Positions 35,139-47,925 are shown, counted from the first letter of the stretch. The stretch: DNA of 64,000 nucleotides from Notolepis coatsorum (GCA_963971535.1 CAXASK010002026.1:430884-494883), one strand, 5' to 3'. The notes: generated from the sequence alone by a model not told the origin. Numbers and translations are program-made.

Positions 35139-35855
35139 TATCATATCTCTTTATTAACACAATAATAAAAAGAGTAAAATAGAATAGAGTCAAATTGTGC
35201 AATAGTGCAGTGCAATAAAATAGTAGTCAAGTGATGCAATAGTGCAGTGCAATACAAAATGTTCCAAATGACTGTTTAACAGTTTAAAACCGTCTTCACC
35301 TTCCCCGTTTAGTATCCACAGTTTAAAACCCGTCTTCCTTCCTGTTTGATGCCCACTTTGACCCCTCGAACCTCCCTCTCATGGGGGCGCAGTTCCGGGC
35401 CTGGTTCTTCCTGCTTGTCTCGATATAGCCACACAGTTCAATAATACCTGACCGTTTAGAAGAACCTGTAATAAAATAGGAAAATAGAATGGGACACAGA
35501 GTAAAATAGTGCAATTAAATGAGGCTAATTTGACTGGATACGTGCCCAGTAGTAGTAGTAGTAGTAGTACATTGTTTTCTTGTCGGTGGTGACTGATCAG
35601 TTTCCTGTCATGCGGCCAATGACAGGGATATACATCCCCTCTCCGTCTAGACGAGACCTACTGACACTGAAGCGCTCTAATCACGCACCGGCCTGATGAC
35701 CTGGTCACCTCTCGTCTCTCTTATACGCAGTGCCTCTGGGGATTAGGCTTAGTAGCAGGGCTTCTTTGGTCTGCCACAGACGGTTGGTTGACATGGCCTG
35801 AGAGAATGAGAATATGGCTCAAGACATTTGTCAATTCCCGCCTTGGACTACTACT
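35139..35855. other. Intergenic DNA and putative lrit2 promoter region
   Basis: AT-rich with short repeats up to about 35600 and (AGT)n at 35550-35569, then non-repetitive DNA leading to the lrit2 start. No TATA box is clear. Confidence 0.45.
35677..35745. promoter_or_regulatory. lrit2: Candidate CRX/OTX homeodomain sites
   Basis: CTAATCA at 35677-35683 and GGATTA (complement TAATCC) at 35740-35745, the second about 110 bp before the lrit2 ATG. CRX and OTX2 bind TAATCC-type sites at photoreceptor genes. Such short motifs occur by chance, so this is only suggestive. Confidence 0.3.
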
Positions 35856-35965
35856 ATGGACACATTTCGCAACGTATTAGTCGCAGTGGTGTTGCTCACT
35901 CGAGGATATCGGGCGTATTCACAGTGTCTGAGCGGGTGCAGCTGCGTCGCGGACCGCCACGGGAG
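35856..35965 (+). CDS. lrit2: lrit2 exon 1 (signal peptide and LRRNT start)
   Basis: ATG at 35856 opens 36 codons, MDTFRNVLVAVVLLTRGYRA then YSQCLSGCSCVADRHG, ending with AG before a GTAAG donor at 35966. Residues 1-22 form a signal peptide. C24, C28 and C30 start the LRRNT cap (C-X3-C-X-C), and its fourth cysteine is C41 in exon 2. Joining to exon 2 rebuilds an Arg codon (AG+G) and gives HGRSLVC, which parallels human LRIT2 at the same place. The frame is closed soon after the donor, so the exon is easy to miss. Confidence 0.92.
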
Positions 35966-36294
35966 GTAAGAAGGCTCGTCTTTATAATCGTCGGTCGGTC
36001 ACCTCCAGTCGGAGGTATTAGGGGCAGGCGTTACATTGTTGTTGATGCTGGTGACGTCGGTTGCAACATTTTGTTTACGTGAAGATAGATGTTTCATATA
36101 GTTGATATGGGATGAATTATTGCCCGTGACTATTGAAATGGCTACTGATTTCAGCAGACATTAGGACGAGTAGGTAGGCTAAATGTAGTCTAGAGATAGG
36201 TCAAGGTTGTTGCACGATATACTGTATAGCTCTCATTTGCTGTTGTTATGGTGCTACTGTCATGCATTGTTTTATGAAGTTAGATGGGTCTACG

Positions 36295-36945
<651 letters not shown>

Positions 36946-37640
36946 AAGTCAGAAACAAACATAGTATCAATGAGAGTATCAATAATACACCTGAGTGAAG
37001 GTTAAACGTGTGCGCTAACGCGCTAATATCACATTAACCAGTGTTGCGTTGCTGATATCAAATCTGGTTGCACGCACGCTAATGATGCCACGTGCACGCG
37101 CGCTCCTGGGCACGTGCGCTCGCTGCCGCGCATGCGCATAAATGTTCCCTCGCATAAGCACAGACTAAAGACAGTGCCTAATTGCCTCTACGAATGGAAT
37201 GTAACACATGTCATTCACAACAAGTTAGGTGTGAATGTATCTGAGGACGTATTTGAACACACCTGACGACCGGCGCTATTGATATGCAAAGTAGCCAGGT
37301 GGGTACTTAGCGAGTTGGCGCATCAGTCGAGTGCAGCGCATTCCTGTGTGCACGCGCTTCTGCTCACAAAAGCTTGGTTGCGCGTCGTGCAACCCCGTCC
37401 CATGAGCAACGCACCCCTGGTGTTAACTTTGACAGCCTTAGTCTAAGGATAACAAAGCCAATGGTGGAAAGGAACTATAAGTATGTACTTAAGTACAATT
37501 TAGAGTATTTTCATTGGAGGGAATTTTGTACTTTTACTCCACTACATTTCTAAGGAAATATTCCACTACATTTATCTGAACCCATCAGATACTAGTTACT
37601 TTGAAGAAAAGTATTTTGCATAGAAAACATGGCCTGACAA
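36946..37640. other. Intron DNA, no gene recognised
   Basis: Contains a GC-rich stretch of CACGTG/GCGCGC-type sequence (37075-37140), perhaps the right side of the element to the left. Otherwise nothing. Confidence 0.45.
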
Positions 37641-37655
37641 ATTCAAGCCTGTAAA

Positions 37656-38580
37656 GAGGACATAATCAGAGCAGCATAACTGGACCACATGTTACGATGA
37701 GGTAAGGTGGAGGTAGAACCCAAGGCAGCAGGACGAGAGTGAGCAGGCAGGAGACGACGGTCACGATTTTAAGAGCTTTTACTTAGCCACGACAAATGTA
37801 CAAAAAGCACAAAATAATAGGCACAGTCGCACTGGCTCTAAATACAAACAACACCTAACCAGAAGACGGACTGAACACATGAAAACAAAAGAGCAATAAA
37901 CAGAAAACTAACATACACTTACTTTAGACAGAACACAACTACAGGGCAAGGACGACGTTTGACAAAGACATCACAGGAACAGGTAACAAGGAGGAATGAC
38001 TCCACAAGCAACTCAACAAAACCACAGACCATAAATACTGACACTAATTAATAATGGACGACAGCTGGGGGAAGAAAGGCATAAGAACTAGAACTAATAC
38101 AAATATCAACACAACAGGGACAAGGCTATACAACAGGTAACACACAGAATCAGAGATACAAACACAGAGAACAACCTAAACAGATAACAATTGTAACATC
38201 AACAATAAATGCAGCGACAGCAAACTGTTTAGGAGGTTTATCACCACAGCGTACATCATCTGTAAAAGATCACTAGATGGCGCGATGATACCACTATTCA
38301 CATCTTTCATACTGTCTGTTCCTTGTGTGGGACAGCGAGACCCATTGTTCACACTGTGACTGTGGTGTTGACTCGCCCAGCCTTGGGCAGGTCTGGGAGT
38401 GTAACACCACATACCACTTTAACATAACTTTAATCAGAGCAGCATAACTGGACCACATACCACTTTAACATAACCTTTAATCAGAGCAGCATAACTGGAC
38501 CACATACCACTTTAACATAACCTTTAATCAGAGCAGTATAACTGGACCACATACCACTTTAACACAACATTTAGAGGTCA
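37656..38580. repeat. 46-bp minisatellite split by the solo LTR
   Basis: Unit containing AATCAGAGCAGCATAACTGG and ACCACATACCACTTTAACAT: part of one copy before the LTR, three to four copies after it. Confidence 0.88.
37690..38406 (-). mobile_element. Solo LTR, 717 bp
   Basis: Starts TGTTACGATG and ends GTGTAACA, so both ends have TG...CA. Perfect 5-bp target duplication CCACA (37685-37689 and 38407-38411). On the minus strand it reads like a fish gypsy LTR, ending in a CTCCTGCCTGCTCACTCTCG block. It lies antisense in lrit2 intron 1, inside a minisatellite. Confidence 0.92.
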
Positions 38581-38733
38581 TGGTTTGAGGTTTGAACGCT
38601 CACAAGTACTTTTACTTTTGATACTTAAGTACATTCAATATCAAATATTTCCTCCACTTTTACTTTTAAGTATAATTTAGAATGGAGCACGTTTATGTAC
38701 CACTGAACGAAACGACGTTGCCTCCCACCGCAG

Positions 38734-39524
38734 GTCACTCGTGTGCATGGAGGAGGGTGCGTTCGGGGCCCTTCCAGAGAACCTTCCACACGACGTGACC
38801 AAGATACGCATCGAGAAGTCCCACTTCACCGAGATACCCAGAGGAGCGTTCTCAGGAACGCCCGGCTTGGAAAACCTGTGGCTGAACTTCAACGACATCA
38901 CCGTGATGAACTCGAAGGGCCTCAAGGGTTTGGGGAACTTAACGGAGCTCCGTCTGCAGGGCAACAAGTTGCGATCGGTGCCGTGGACGGCGTTCGAGGA
39001 CACGCCCGCCCTGAAGATACTGGACCTGAAGCACAACCGGCTGGACGTCCTGCCGGAGTACGCGCTGACGTTCCTGCCGGGCCTGACCTACTTCGACGTG
39101 TCCTTCAACCGGCTGACGGTCGTCTCCAAGGAGGTCTTCCTAAACTGGCCCCTTTATCGGAAGATACACAGCGCCGGCGAGGGGCAGGCGAGCGGCTTCG
39201 CGTCCAACGTCGTCCTGGCGCTTCACGACAACCTGTGGCTCTGCGACTGCCGCCTGAAGGGCTTCGTGGAGTTCGTCCGGTCGCTCCGCCCGCCCGTCAT
39301 CCTGATGAACTCCTACCTGACCTGCTCGGGGCCGGAGCGCAGGGCCGGGAGGTTCTTCCTGGAGGTGGAGCTGGGGGCGTGCACCAAGCCCGTCGCCGCC
39401 ACTCCGTTCGCCAACATCACCGCGCCGGCGGGGGGGAACATCACCCTGCGCTGCTTGGCCAAGGCCAGGCCGGAGCCCGAGGTGTGGTGGACGTACAGTC
39501 TGAAGATAATCAGAGGCTTTCATG
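38734..39524 (+). CDS. lrit2: lrit2 exon 2 (LRRs, LRRCT, Ig start)
   Basis: Acceptor AG at 38732-38733 after a C/T-rich tract; donor GTGAGT at 39525. It encodes residues 38-300. C41 ends LRRNT. LRRs run at about residues 58-175 ([55 protein letters not shown]). The LRRCT cap is at about 200-253 ([12 protein letters not shown]; closing C in LGACTKP), and the first Ig cysteine is C277 in [17 protein letters not shown] and NIT N-glycosylation sequons are present. The order and many residues match human LRIT2. GC-rich; a second open + frame is a shadow. Confidence 0.97.
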
Positions 39525-39595
39525 GTGAGTGAGCGTCATGTCGACACAGGCTATCCAAAACTAGCTTAGAGGTGCTGTGAGTGGTATTTCTTGTG

Positions 39596-40975
39596 TCTAA
39601 ATAAGTGGTCTACGTGTTAAAATAATATCTCTACATTCTGACAGCCATCACTGATATAGAGTGTCTGGTCAGTAACATGGGTCTCCCAGTCCCTCCTGCT
39701 CTGCAGTAAACAGCCATCACTGATATAGAGTGTCTGGTCAGTAACATGGGTCTCCCAGTCCCTTTGCTCTGCAGTAAACAGTCATCACTGATATAGAGTG
39801 TCTGGTCAGTAACATGGGTCTCCCAGTCCCTCCACTCTGCAGTAAACAGTCATCACTGATATACAGTGTCTGGTCGGTAACATGGGTCTCTCAGTCCCTC
39901 CTGCTCTGCAGTAAACAGTCATCACTGATATAGAGTGTCTGGTCAGTAACATGGGTCTCCCAGTCCCTCCTCTCTGCAGTAAACAGCCATCACTGATATA
40001 GAGTGTCTGGTCAGTAACATGGGTCTCCCAGTCCCTCCACTCTGCAGTAAACAGTCATCACTGATATAGAGTGTCTGGTCAGTAACATGGGTCTGCCAGT
40101 CCCTCCACTCTGCAGTAAACAGCCATCACTGATATAGAGTGTCTGGTCAGTAACATGGGTCTCCCAGTCCCTCCACTCTGCAGTAAACAGCCATCACTGA
40201 TATAGAGTGTCTGGTCAGTAACATGGGTCTCCCAGTCCCTCCACTCTGCAGTAAACAGCCATCACTGATATAGAGTGTCTGGTCAGTAACATGGGTCTCC
40301 CAGTCCCTCCTCTCTGCAGTAAACAGTCATCACTGATATAGAGTGTCTGGTCAGTAACATGGGTCTCCAAGTCCCTCCGCTCTGCAGTAAACAGTCATCA
40401 CTGATATAGAGTGTCTGGTCAGTAACATGGGTCTCCCAGTCCCTCCGCTCTGCAGTAAACAGTCATCACTGATATAGAGTGTCTGGTCAGTAACATGGGT
40501 CTCCCAGTCCCTCCGCTCTGCAGTAAACAGTCATCACTGATATAGAGTGTCTGGTCAGTAACATGGGTCTGACCGTCTGACAGTCATCACTGATATAGAG
40601 TGTTTGGTCAGTAACATGGGTCTCCCAGTCCCTCCTCTCTGCAGTAAACACAAAATACATTCCCTGGTATCCCTTCCCACTTTATCCAATCAGGAGATAG
40701 AACCCTAGATATGTTTCTTATTTCAAGAAATCTTGCAGAGCCAAATTTGCTGGCAGATTATTTTACTTGTTTCAAGCACATATTTATTTTTTATTTCTTA
40801 CTATTTTTGTCAGACCATTTTTGCAGTGTGGAGTTCTCTCTCCTGATTGGTTAAAGTGAGAACGGGAAACCAGAAACTGTATTTTCCCCAAGGCACACCA
40901 AAGGTCAACCCAGAATCCCAAGGCACACCAAAGGTCAACCCAGAATCCCAAGGCACACCGACTTAAAGTCATTGT
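39596..40975. mobile_element. Foldback-family element with 68-bp minisatellite, one arm
   Basis: Opens GGTGCTGTGAGTGGTATT, then about 14 copies of a 68-69-bp unit (GTGTCTGGTCAGTAACATGG ... CTCTGCAGTAAACAGYCATC), then a spacer with CCACTTTATCCAATCAGGAG and its mirrored counterpart CTCCTGATTGGTTAAAGTGA. It matches the left half and core of the structure at 58945-62730 but lacks the inverted right array. It ends with three copies of AAGGCACACCAAAGGTCAAC. In lrit2 intron 2. Confidence 0.88.
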
Positions 40976-41322
40976 AATCAGTTATGGAGATTGTCTCAAA
41001 CGTCATGATTATATTGTCATTAGAGATATTTTCCCTATGATATTGTTGTATAATCCTATACAAAACCTAAGGTTTATTCGCAGTACAATGAGGTTGTTAT
41101 CTGGAAGGAGGAAAAGATCATAAGTGATAGAATTTGGTCTCCTCATCTGACTTCCAATATAGCCAGCAAGGAATAAACGTGCAGTCCAGACCACAGAGTT
41201 CGAATTCAAACTCATGTATTTATTTGCCTCGGCGGCCCAGAGTGAATTAAAAGTCTGTCTTGTACAAAGGATCAACAAGGTTTGCATCTCAAAACCCCAA
41301 CATGTACATACAACAGTCATTG
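40976..41322. other. Intron DNA, no gene recognised
   Basis: No repeat or domain seen. Confidence 0.5.
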
Positions 41323-42258
41323 TTAACTCTTTCAATGCCATGCCTGGTTTTCCGTTTTACCGCTTGAATGCCACCATCCGCGCCAATGTTAACGTTAATA
41401 TCGCCTAATCTATGTTTTAAATTATGGCTATGTGTCTAATCTGCCCATCGCATTATCAAATACTATTTTCCAGTCAGTGCTGTGAAGGCAGATTCTTTTT
41501 TTATCGCGTCGTTTCCGTTTCAGAGCAGTTAGAAAAGCCCCCGTTTTGATATAAAAACAGCTCATTCTGGAGCATTCTATGAAAATCGTCTTTTAGTGGA
41601 ATATTCCACAACGTTGATATTCGTCTGCCTTTTTATGAATCGTTTTCAAATAAACGCTAGATGATCAATATTATACGTGCACGCACGCACATTACGGCCG
41701 CGCACTGATAATCGCCCCGTTGATTTCCTCTCGGACTTTTACAATGAAACCGAAAGAAGACATTTCACAAAACAGCTTATAACTTCATCAAACTTACTCC
41801 GATTATCCTACCACTGATAACACAGAGTCCTTACCTGACATCAGATGGTATCCAACTGGTATATTCCAATTCCTGATCACCATTCGAAAAAATCGATAAG
41901 TGTATGGATCCAACGCGACACAGTAGATCTCTATGATCCGCGGGGATCTGAGGCTCCAGAATGAACTGTGGTAACCCCGGCTGGATCAGTGAACTGGAAA
42001 ATGTGGAGTACCGGATTTTTTTCCCCATTCATTTTCATTGAGTCCATTCCAAAATCACTTATGTCATCTGGGAGACGACAGGGGGCGCTTTTTTCCACAG
42101 TGATTGTCGGCGCCCCTCGGCTATACTCGGGTAGGCTCGGGTGATGCAATAATTTTTCAGATCGCAAAAATAAAAAAAATCAGAGAAATCTCGTGAGTGG
42201 CTAGCAACCACCTATAAAAAAACACGAGAAATCTCGTGAGTGGCACTGAAAGAGTTAA
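41323..42258. mobile_element. TTAA-flanked (piggyBac-like) element, 936 bp
   Basis: Ends TTAACTCTTTCAATGCCA and, read inward, TTAACTCTTTCAGTGCCA differ at one position, and each begins with TTAA. A second copy at 49703-50644 is nearly the same along its length. Short minus-strand frames (65 and 78 codons) have no recognisable transposase. It lies in lrit2 intron 2. Confidence 0.85.
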
Positions 42259-43690
42259 CATCAATGAAAATAGAGAATCTACTGTAAGCCCTTTTCATAT
42301 GAGTAAGCCTGGTTTCTAAGATAAGTATCTTTACATTCTATTCTAACCAACCATGGGGCCATCCAGCTTACTTACATGAAAATCAGCCGATAGCATTCTC
42401 TGGGTTGGGAGCGGGGAGCCGCAGACCTGGGGCGGTCTGGGCTCCTGAATTAACACTGTTTTGCTCTTAAATACTATAATTTCCCACCAATAGTAGCACA
42501 TTTTAATAATACGTTTGGTCCAATCCGGTTGGTTCTTCTGTGGGGGTTGGTGTCAATGGCCCCCTCCTTTGGGCTGTGGCCTCTCATGTTTGGACAGGGA
42601 GGGGGGGGGGGGCTGCCTGTGGCCCCCGTCGGTGTCTCCTCTGAATGCATCAACATTCCTTCGTGTACCATTATTAATTTTCCAATCTATATGGTTTGTG
42701 TAATGACCTATAGACCTCTCATATCATCCCAGTACAGTCATTGCTTCTAGGCTGATATCAGACATCATATAGGAGACCACACCAACCTTTATTTACCAGA
42801 TCATATAACTGTGATAACTATACCAGGATTCTTAATTCTAAATATCTATATAGATGTTTTTATTGGTTTCTTTATAGAGTTGTCAATCCAATCAAAGCCA
42901 ATCAAGTATCATGCTTTTTCATTTAACTTTGAAACATGTCCTTATTGATTAATGATCTTTAGTCCTGTCTTATACTATCAGAGCCAGTTATCTGGTCTCT
43001 GCTGTCGCTGCTGAAATCTGCTAACAGTTGAGTGTGACTTTTCAGTTCCTTTGTTCTAGTGTTGAGTACATCTGCTAGTGGGGGTTGAAATAACTGTTCC
43101 TGCTGTTATCTGATGCAACTGTCTCTAGAATCGTTCCTCATTTAGCCCTGCAACCCACTCTGCTGCTAAAAAGTATACAAGGCATAATATTATGGTTTTA
43201 CTCTTGGCTTACCTTTTGATACTAAACAGTTGATTAATAGATAACTTTGTTTGTGAATTAGTGTCCATGACTAATCATCCTGTAAGTATATTCTGCTCTT
43301 CAACAAGTCTAAGCTGGTCTGCCCTGTGTTCAACCCAGCTGTCTCTGTAACACCAGTATCAGCTCCTTACTTTAGCACTGAAAATCCATTCTGCTGTTGA
43401 AAGGTACACCTGGCTTTTACATTATGGTTCTCTAATTATTCACACATATTAGTTATGAAATTCAAGGTCAATATTACCACAATATCAATATGACTGATGC
43501 AGTTAGAAAACTATGTTTTCATGCTTTATTTGTTTTAAACAAGACGATTTAGAAATGGGCAATGGGGAAATACATTGCGTTTTCAAGATGGCGGACCGGC
43601 CCGGAAACAGCAATGATGTAACCACTACACCTCCCTCCACCAGGTGATCGTGGAACACAACTCTCCCCTTTTGTCTCCCCCCCCTCCCAG
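42259..43690. other. Rest of lrit2 intron 2
   Basis: G-rich run at 42601-42612. Otherwise no repeat or gene. An upstream AG at 43642-43643 would join exon 3 out of frame and is not used in the model. Confidence 0.55.
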
Positions 43691-44538
43691 AGTCCCAGGA
43701 GAGGGTGGCCGAGGACACCGTCAGCTCCCACCTGGTGATCCCCTCCCTCCAGCTGGGCGACCGCGGCCTCTACACCTGCGCCGCCAACAACTTCGTGGGC
43801 AACTCCTCCGCGGCGGTCCTGCTGGACGTCCGCCTCCCCGACGGCTCCCCGTCGTCCCTCTACCCACCGGGCGGCGCCCCACCCCCGGCCGCCGCGCCCC
43901 CCACCGCCGAGGTCAGCGTCTACATCGACATCCGCATCGTCAAGCAGACGGTGCGCGGCATCACCGTGGAGTGGTACGCCGTGCTGGAGCGCCCCGCCGA
44001 CACCTGGTTCACCGTCCACTTCGGCCGCTCGGGCGCCGGCGAGAAGCGCGAGCTGATCTCCGTGGGGCCCGGCATCAACTCCTACTCCGTGTCGGGCCTG
44101 GCGTCCGCCACCAAGTACGACATGTGCGTCACCGTGAAGAACCGGGCGCCGCGGCCCGGCCAGTGCGTGGTGTTCATGACGGGCAGCGACGTCACCGAGA
44201 AGGAGCAGAAGGAGAAGCTGATCCACGTCCTGGTGATCGTGCTGGCCATGGTGCTGGCCGTGCCGGTGGGCATGTACGCCTGCACCACCGACGCCAAGTT
44301 CAACTGCCTGGAGCGCGTGGCGGACTACTGGAGGAACCGGCGGCGGGAGCGCGACGCGGCGGAGCGGCCACTGGGGGGCGGCGAGAGGCAGGGCACGTTC
44401 GACAGCCTGCAGGCGGCCAGCGACGACGGCCTGGTGAACAGGGAGTCCAGCGAGGACATGAAGGTGAGGAGGAGGTCCGAGGACCGGCCGCACAAGGTCA
44501 AGGGGGACGGCGGCCGGCTCGCGGCGGAGCTCTATTGA
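43691..44538 (+). CDS. lrit2: lrit2 exon 3 (Ig end, FN3, TM, tail)
   Basis: Acceptor AG at 43689-43690 after a C-rich tract; G+AG rebuilds Glu301 in frame. The second Ig cysteine is C330 ([12 protein letters not shown]). A Pro/Ala-rich linker leads to FN3 at about residues 376-468 ([32 protein letters not shown]), a transmembrane helix at about 476-498 ([20 protein letters not shown]) and a basic cytoplasmic tail ending AAELY at TGA 44536-44538. The joined CDS is 1749 nt, 582 residues, close to the human length of about 550. Strong similarity to human LRIT2 in FN3 and TM. The function of LRIT2 is less established than that of LRIT1. Confidence 0.97.
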
Positions 44539-44577
44539 GGCGAGACGCGGGGAAGGGCGGGAAAACTGCTCCTGTTG

Positions 44578-44905
44578 TTTCAAGTTTCAAGTTTCTTTAT
44601 TAGTTGTTGTCATACAAAAATACAGAATACTTTTATATGAAATGCTTTTTTCTCTGTTTTGCTCCTGAGAGCGTGCTAGATAAAAAATAGATGACGTATA
44701 TAATGTATAAAAAAAAATATATATATACAATATTATCTCTACAGTATTGGGTAGAGAGTAGAATATGAAACAATGTTCTGAAGGATTATCTGCCTTGCTT
44801 TTACTCTCATATCTCCCTCTGTTCCAGGCCTGGGGGTTGTGAAATGATGACCGTTGTCTCAAGGACGTACTCCGTGGCTTTGCCACTGTGAAGATAAAGG
44901 GCTGT
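44578..44905 (-). mobile_element. LINE 3' end, antisense, in the lrit2 3' UTR region
   Basis: TCAAGTTTCTTTATTAGTTG followed by TCATACAAAAATACAGAATA is repeated at 48745-48830. On the minus strand this is a 3' UTR ending in AATAAAGAAACTTGAA-type repeats. It begins about 40 bp after the lrit2 stop. Confidence 0.72.
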
Positions 44906-45038
44906 AGCCACAATTATAGCTATAATATAACATACATTATGTACCTTTATTTCTGTGGTCGATTAGTACTTTATTCACGGTGTCTGATGAGTCCGTGTTG
45001 CTCCTCTACTGTCTCCCTCTCAGCCTTCCAACTATCTC

Positions 45039-45044
45039 AATAAA
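45039..45044 (+). terminator. lrit2: Candidate polyadenylation signal for lrit2
   Basis: AATAAA about 500 bp after the stop codon; another at about 45082. If used, the lrit2 3' UTR would contain the antisense LINE tail. Confidence 0.5.
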
Positions 45045-45089
45045 GACAATGAATATTAAAGGGAATCAAAAGAAAAAAAGCAATAAAGA

Positions 45090-45880
45090 CTTTACTTTTA
45101 TTTTTTCCCATTGTTATCCTTGATTTCTTCACATTAAGCACTTTAATGTATTTTGTGTTGGGTCTTTTTGTCTCCTTGTCACTGTTGTCCGTCTTGATAT
45201 ACCCATGTCAATTTAGTTTAGTTCCACATAAAAAAAAATATATATATATATTTAAAGGGGAACTATCTTATAAATGGCCTTTTTCAGTGTTTAGCATTGT
45301 TTCCTAGCTATGTGGACTTATATTAATATGATCTATGTCTCTAATTCTCATATTGGCGCATTCTTCCAATTCTCCCCTCACAATATTCACCCTCACTGAA
45401 CTGAGTCATCTGAAAATGTGATGATTTGTGATGTCAGAAAGACACCGCTGCATGTTAATCATCATGTCCCGCAGCGGTTTACCATTGTGGTTGGAGCCCA
45501 GGCTCAAAACGGCTTAAGATCTTGAGGTAGAAAAATGCTGTTTTTGAAGACTTGATTAGAAATACAAAACAATGAATTAAAAAAAATATATAATTACAGA
45601 GGTGTTCCATAAACTCCCAGGAATTGTGTAAAAGTGCCCAAATAGTGAAAGAAATAGTAAAATAGTTCCCCTTTAATATTATATTGAAAATAAAATATTT
45701 CTAATAAAAATATGTAAAATCAGACAAGAGACGACACAGTGGAGTTGGTGAAGCTACTGTCTATTAGTACTTTACCAACGAAAAATGCCTTCATTTAGTT
45801 TTCTACCAAAAACCTGTGTGTGATGTGTTTCACCGTAGAGTAACCGGTTGGTGTTGGGGATGTTTTCATGTGTTTCACCT
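45090..45880. other. AT-rich DNA, no gene recognised
   Basis: AGGGGAACTATCTTATAAAT at 45257 and AATAGTTCCCCTTTAA at 45662 are inverted, which suggests another small terminal-inverted-repeat element of roughly 420 bp. Confidence 0.5.
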
Positions 45881-46239
45881 AGTGCTGTCAATCGATTAAA
45901 ATATTGAATCTGATTAATCGCATGATTGTCCATAGTTAACTTGCGCTTAATCGCAAATTAATCAAATTTTTTTTTAATATTTTTTATCTACCTCCTTAAA
46001 CAGATCTTTTTCAAGTTCCAAGTTTTAATATTCTTATCAACATGAGAGTCAACAAATGCTTTGCTTTATGCAGCCATTTAACACAAAAGGATGACCCTCA
46101 TGCATTGCAAATTTGCATCAAATTCAAAACAGAGTCATGCACAAAATAACTTAAAAGAAAATAATTATTTAAAACAATGAATAAAGTGTGCATGAAATAA
46201 TAGGGGAAAGAAAGAAAACACAAGGGCTGAGGACTCACA

Positions 46240-46320
<81 letters not shown>
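45881..46320. repeat. Second copy of the 36.3-kb repeat with (CT)n
   Basis: Starts TAGTGCTGTCAATCGATTAAA and runs as at 36295-36630, ending in a (CT)n run (46237-46318). TCAATCGATT-type ends are common in a fish hAT family. Confidence 0.85.
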
Positions 46321-46322
<2 letters not shown>

Positions 46323-47560
46323 CGCAGACCAGCAGAGGATAGACAGGAGGCAGAGGTTGAATCTTGAATTTGAGCACTGCTCCTTTAATTTCAATAAGTG
46401 TGGCTCAAAAACAAAGTGAGAGGGCAAGTCTCCCAAAACGTGCTAAATGCCCTAAAAATAATAAACACTTTAAATAATATTATCCTCCGTGACAAGGAGC
46501 GATAGAGACTTCGACAAGAGAAGTAATGCTCACTCACAATAGTGTTCAGCGAACGGCTGACAAACACAAAGCGATACACGACAGGAATACGACTACTCAC
46601 TGTACGGCTGACAAACAAAAGAACGATAAACGAAAGGGTACGGGGTAAAGAGAGCTTCACAACGGTGAACAGCATAACCAGACAGGATTACCCGGGGTGA
46701 ACAGATTAATGACGCGACAGGGAAGTCAGGGCAGACCACACTTAAATACACAGACTGATTGACACAAGAGGGTAATTGGTAGGGCTGTCCCCGACTAAGG
46801 ATTTGGATCGTCGACTATGATTGGCCAAAATTTGCCGTTTGTCGACTATTGGTAAAAAAAAATAAAATAAAAATAGAATATTTTTTTACCTTTTATTTTA
46901 ATTTTTTTTAATTTTGTATCATTCCATTTGGGCTGTGGGGGGGTGCTTAATGTCTGAAGGAGTCGACGGAAGGCTTCTTGTCCTCTGCAAAAGCATGCAA
47001 TTGGTCCACTGATGGATACATCTTGATATTTGTCTAGTCTAGTGTGTTCATTAGACGGGTGAAATCCTCTTTCAGTGCCTCTGTGCCTGTTTTCGTAGGC
47101 AGTTAGCCTCTGGTATGCGTGACATTAGCGTTAGCCACGCTTCTAGGCCTCTTTTCTTTTGGAAAGAAGGATAAACATTTTTATTAAATAAATACAAATG
47201 TATTCGACTAAGGGGTTGGCCAGTCGACTACGGCTCCTTTCGACCGATTAGTCGACTAATAGGGGTCAGCCCTGGTAATGAGACACAGCTGGGTGGAACA
47301 GAGTGAACAACCTGCGGAAAAATACTGAAACAAGACTAAAGACTAAGTAAATAACACATAGATACAGACACAGGGGAGACAACACTAGACTAGACAATGG
47401 GGCACAACACAGACAGCAGATACACAGACAACAGATTCGTGAGGATGACAGAGAACAAATTAATAAACATTGACAGACACAAATGCAGTACCGTATTGTT
47501 CATAAGGGGAGGTGGAGAAAGTCCAAGGGCAGGTGGGAGTTAAAATAAAGTAAAAGTAAA
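46321..47560 (-). mobile_element. LTR-like sequence, related to 49096-49645
   Basis: The stretches 46690-46779 and 47275-47500 match 49320-49600 (ACACTAGACTAGACAATGGG, AACACATAGATACAGA). It is interrupted by a hAT element at 46780-47274. Full ends are not defined. Confidence 0.65.
46780..47274. mobile_element. hAT-type element, 495 bp, copy B
   Basis: Same family as 34185-34692: TAGGGCTGTCCCCGACTAAG at the left and GGGGTCAGCCCT at the right. The flanks GTAATTGG and GTAATGAG match at 6 of 8 positions, so the duplication has decayed or one end is altered. Confidence 0.9.
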
Positions 47561-47739
47561 ATAAAAGAGTAAGGTGTCTGGGATGTTTTCCTGCCATCTG
47601 AATTAATTAAAGCAGCATGACATTTCACTGACATCAATGGGTTCACTCAAACGTGGAACATGAAAGCAAACAGCAGATTAAAAATGTCTGTCACTATATC
47701 AGAGCTCTTTCATCCTCATTCCCATTTGACGCTGCACAC

Positions 47740-47925
47740 TGTGCGCGTGTGTGCGTACGTGCATGTGTGTGTGCGTACGTGCATGTGTGTGTGTGTATCT
47801 GTGTTTGTCCGTACCTGCGTATGTGTGTGTACGTGCGTGCGTATGTGTGTGCCTGCGTACGTGTGTGTGTGTGTGCGTGTGCGTGTGCATGTGTGTGTGT
47901 GCGTACATGAATATGTGTGTGTGAC
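47740..47925. repeat. Imperfect GT-rich repeat
   Basis: GTGTGTGCGTACGTGCATGT-type degenerate repeats. The Cys/Val-rich frames are artefacts. Confidence 0.9.

Noticed and set aside
43643..43690. Alternative acceptor for lrit2 exon 3
   Set aside because: Use of AG at 43642-43643 shifts the frame relative to the Ig and FN3 coding sequence.
43549..44603. Long frames opposite and beside lrit2 exon 3
   Set aside because: Shadows of a GC-rich exon; the 43691-44538 frame alone shows Ig, FN3 and TM features.
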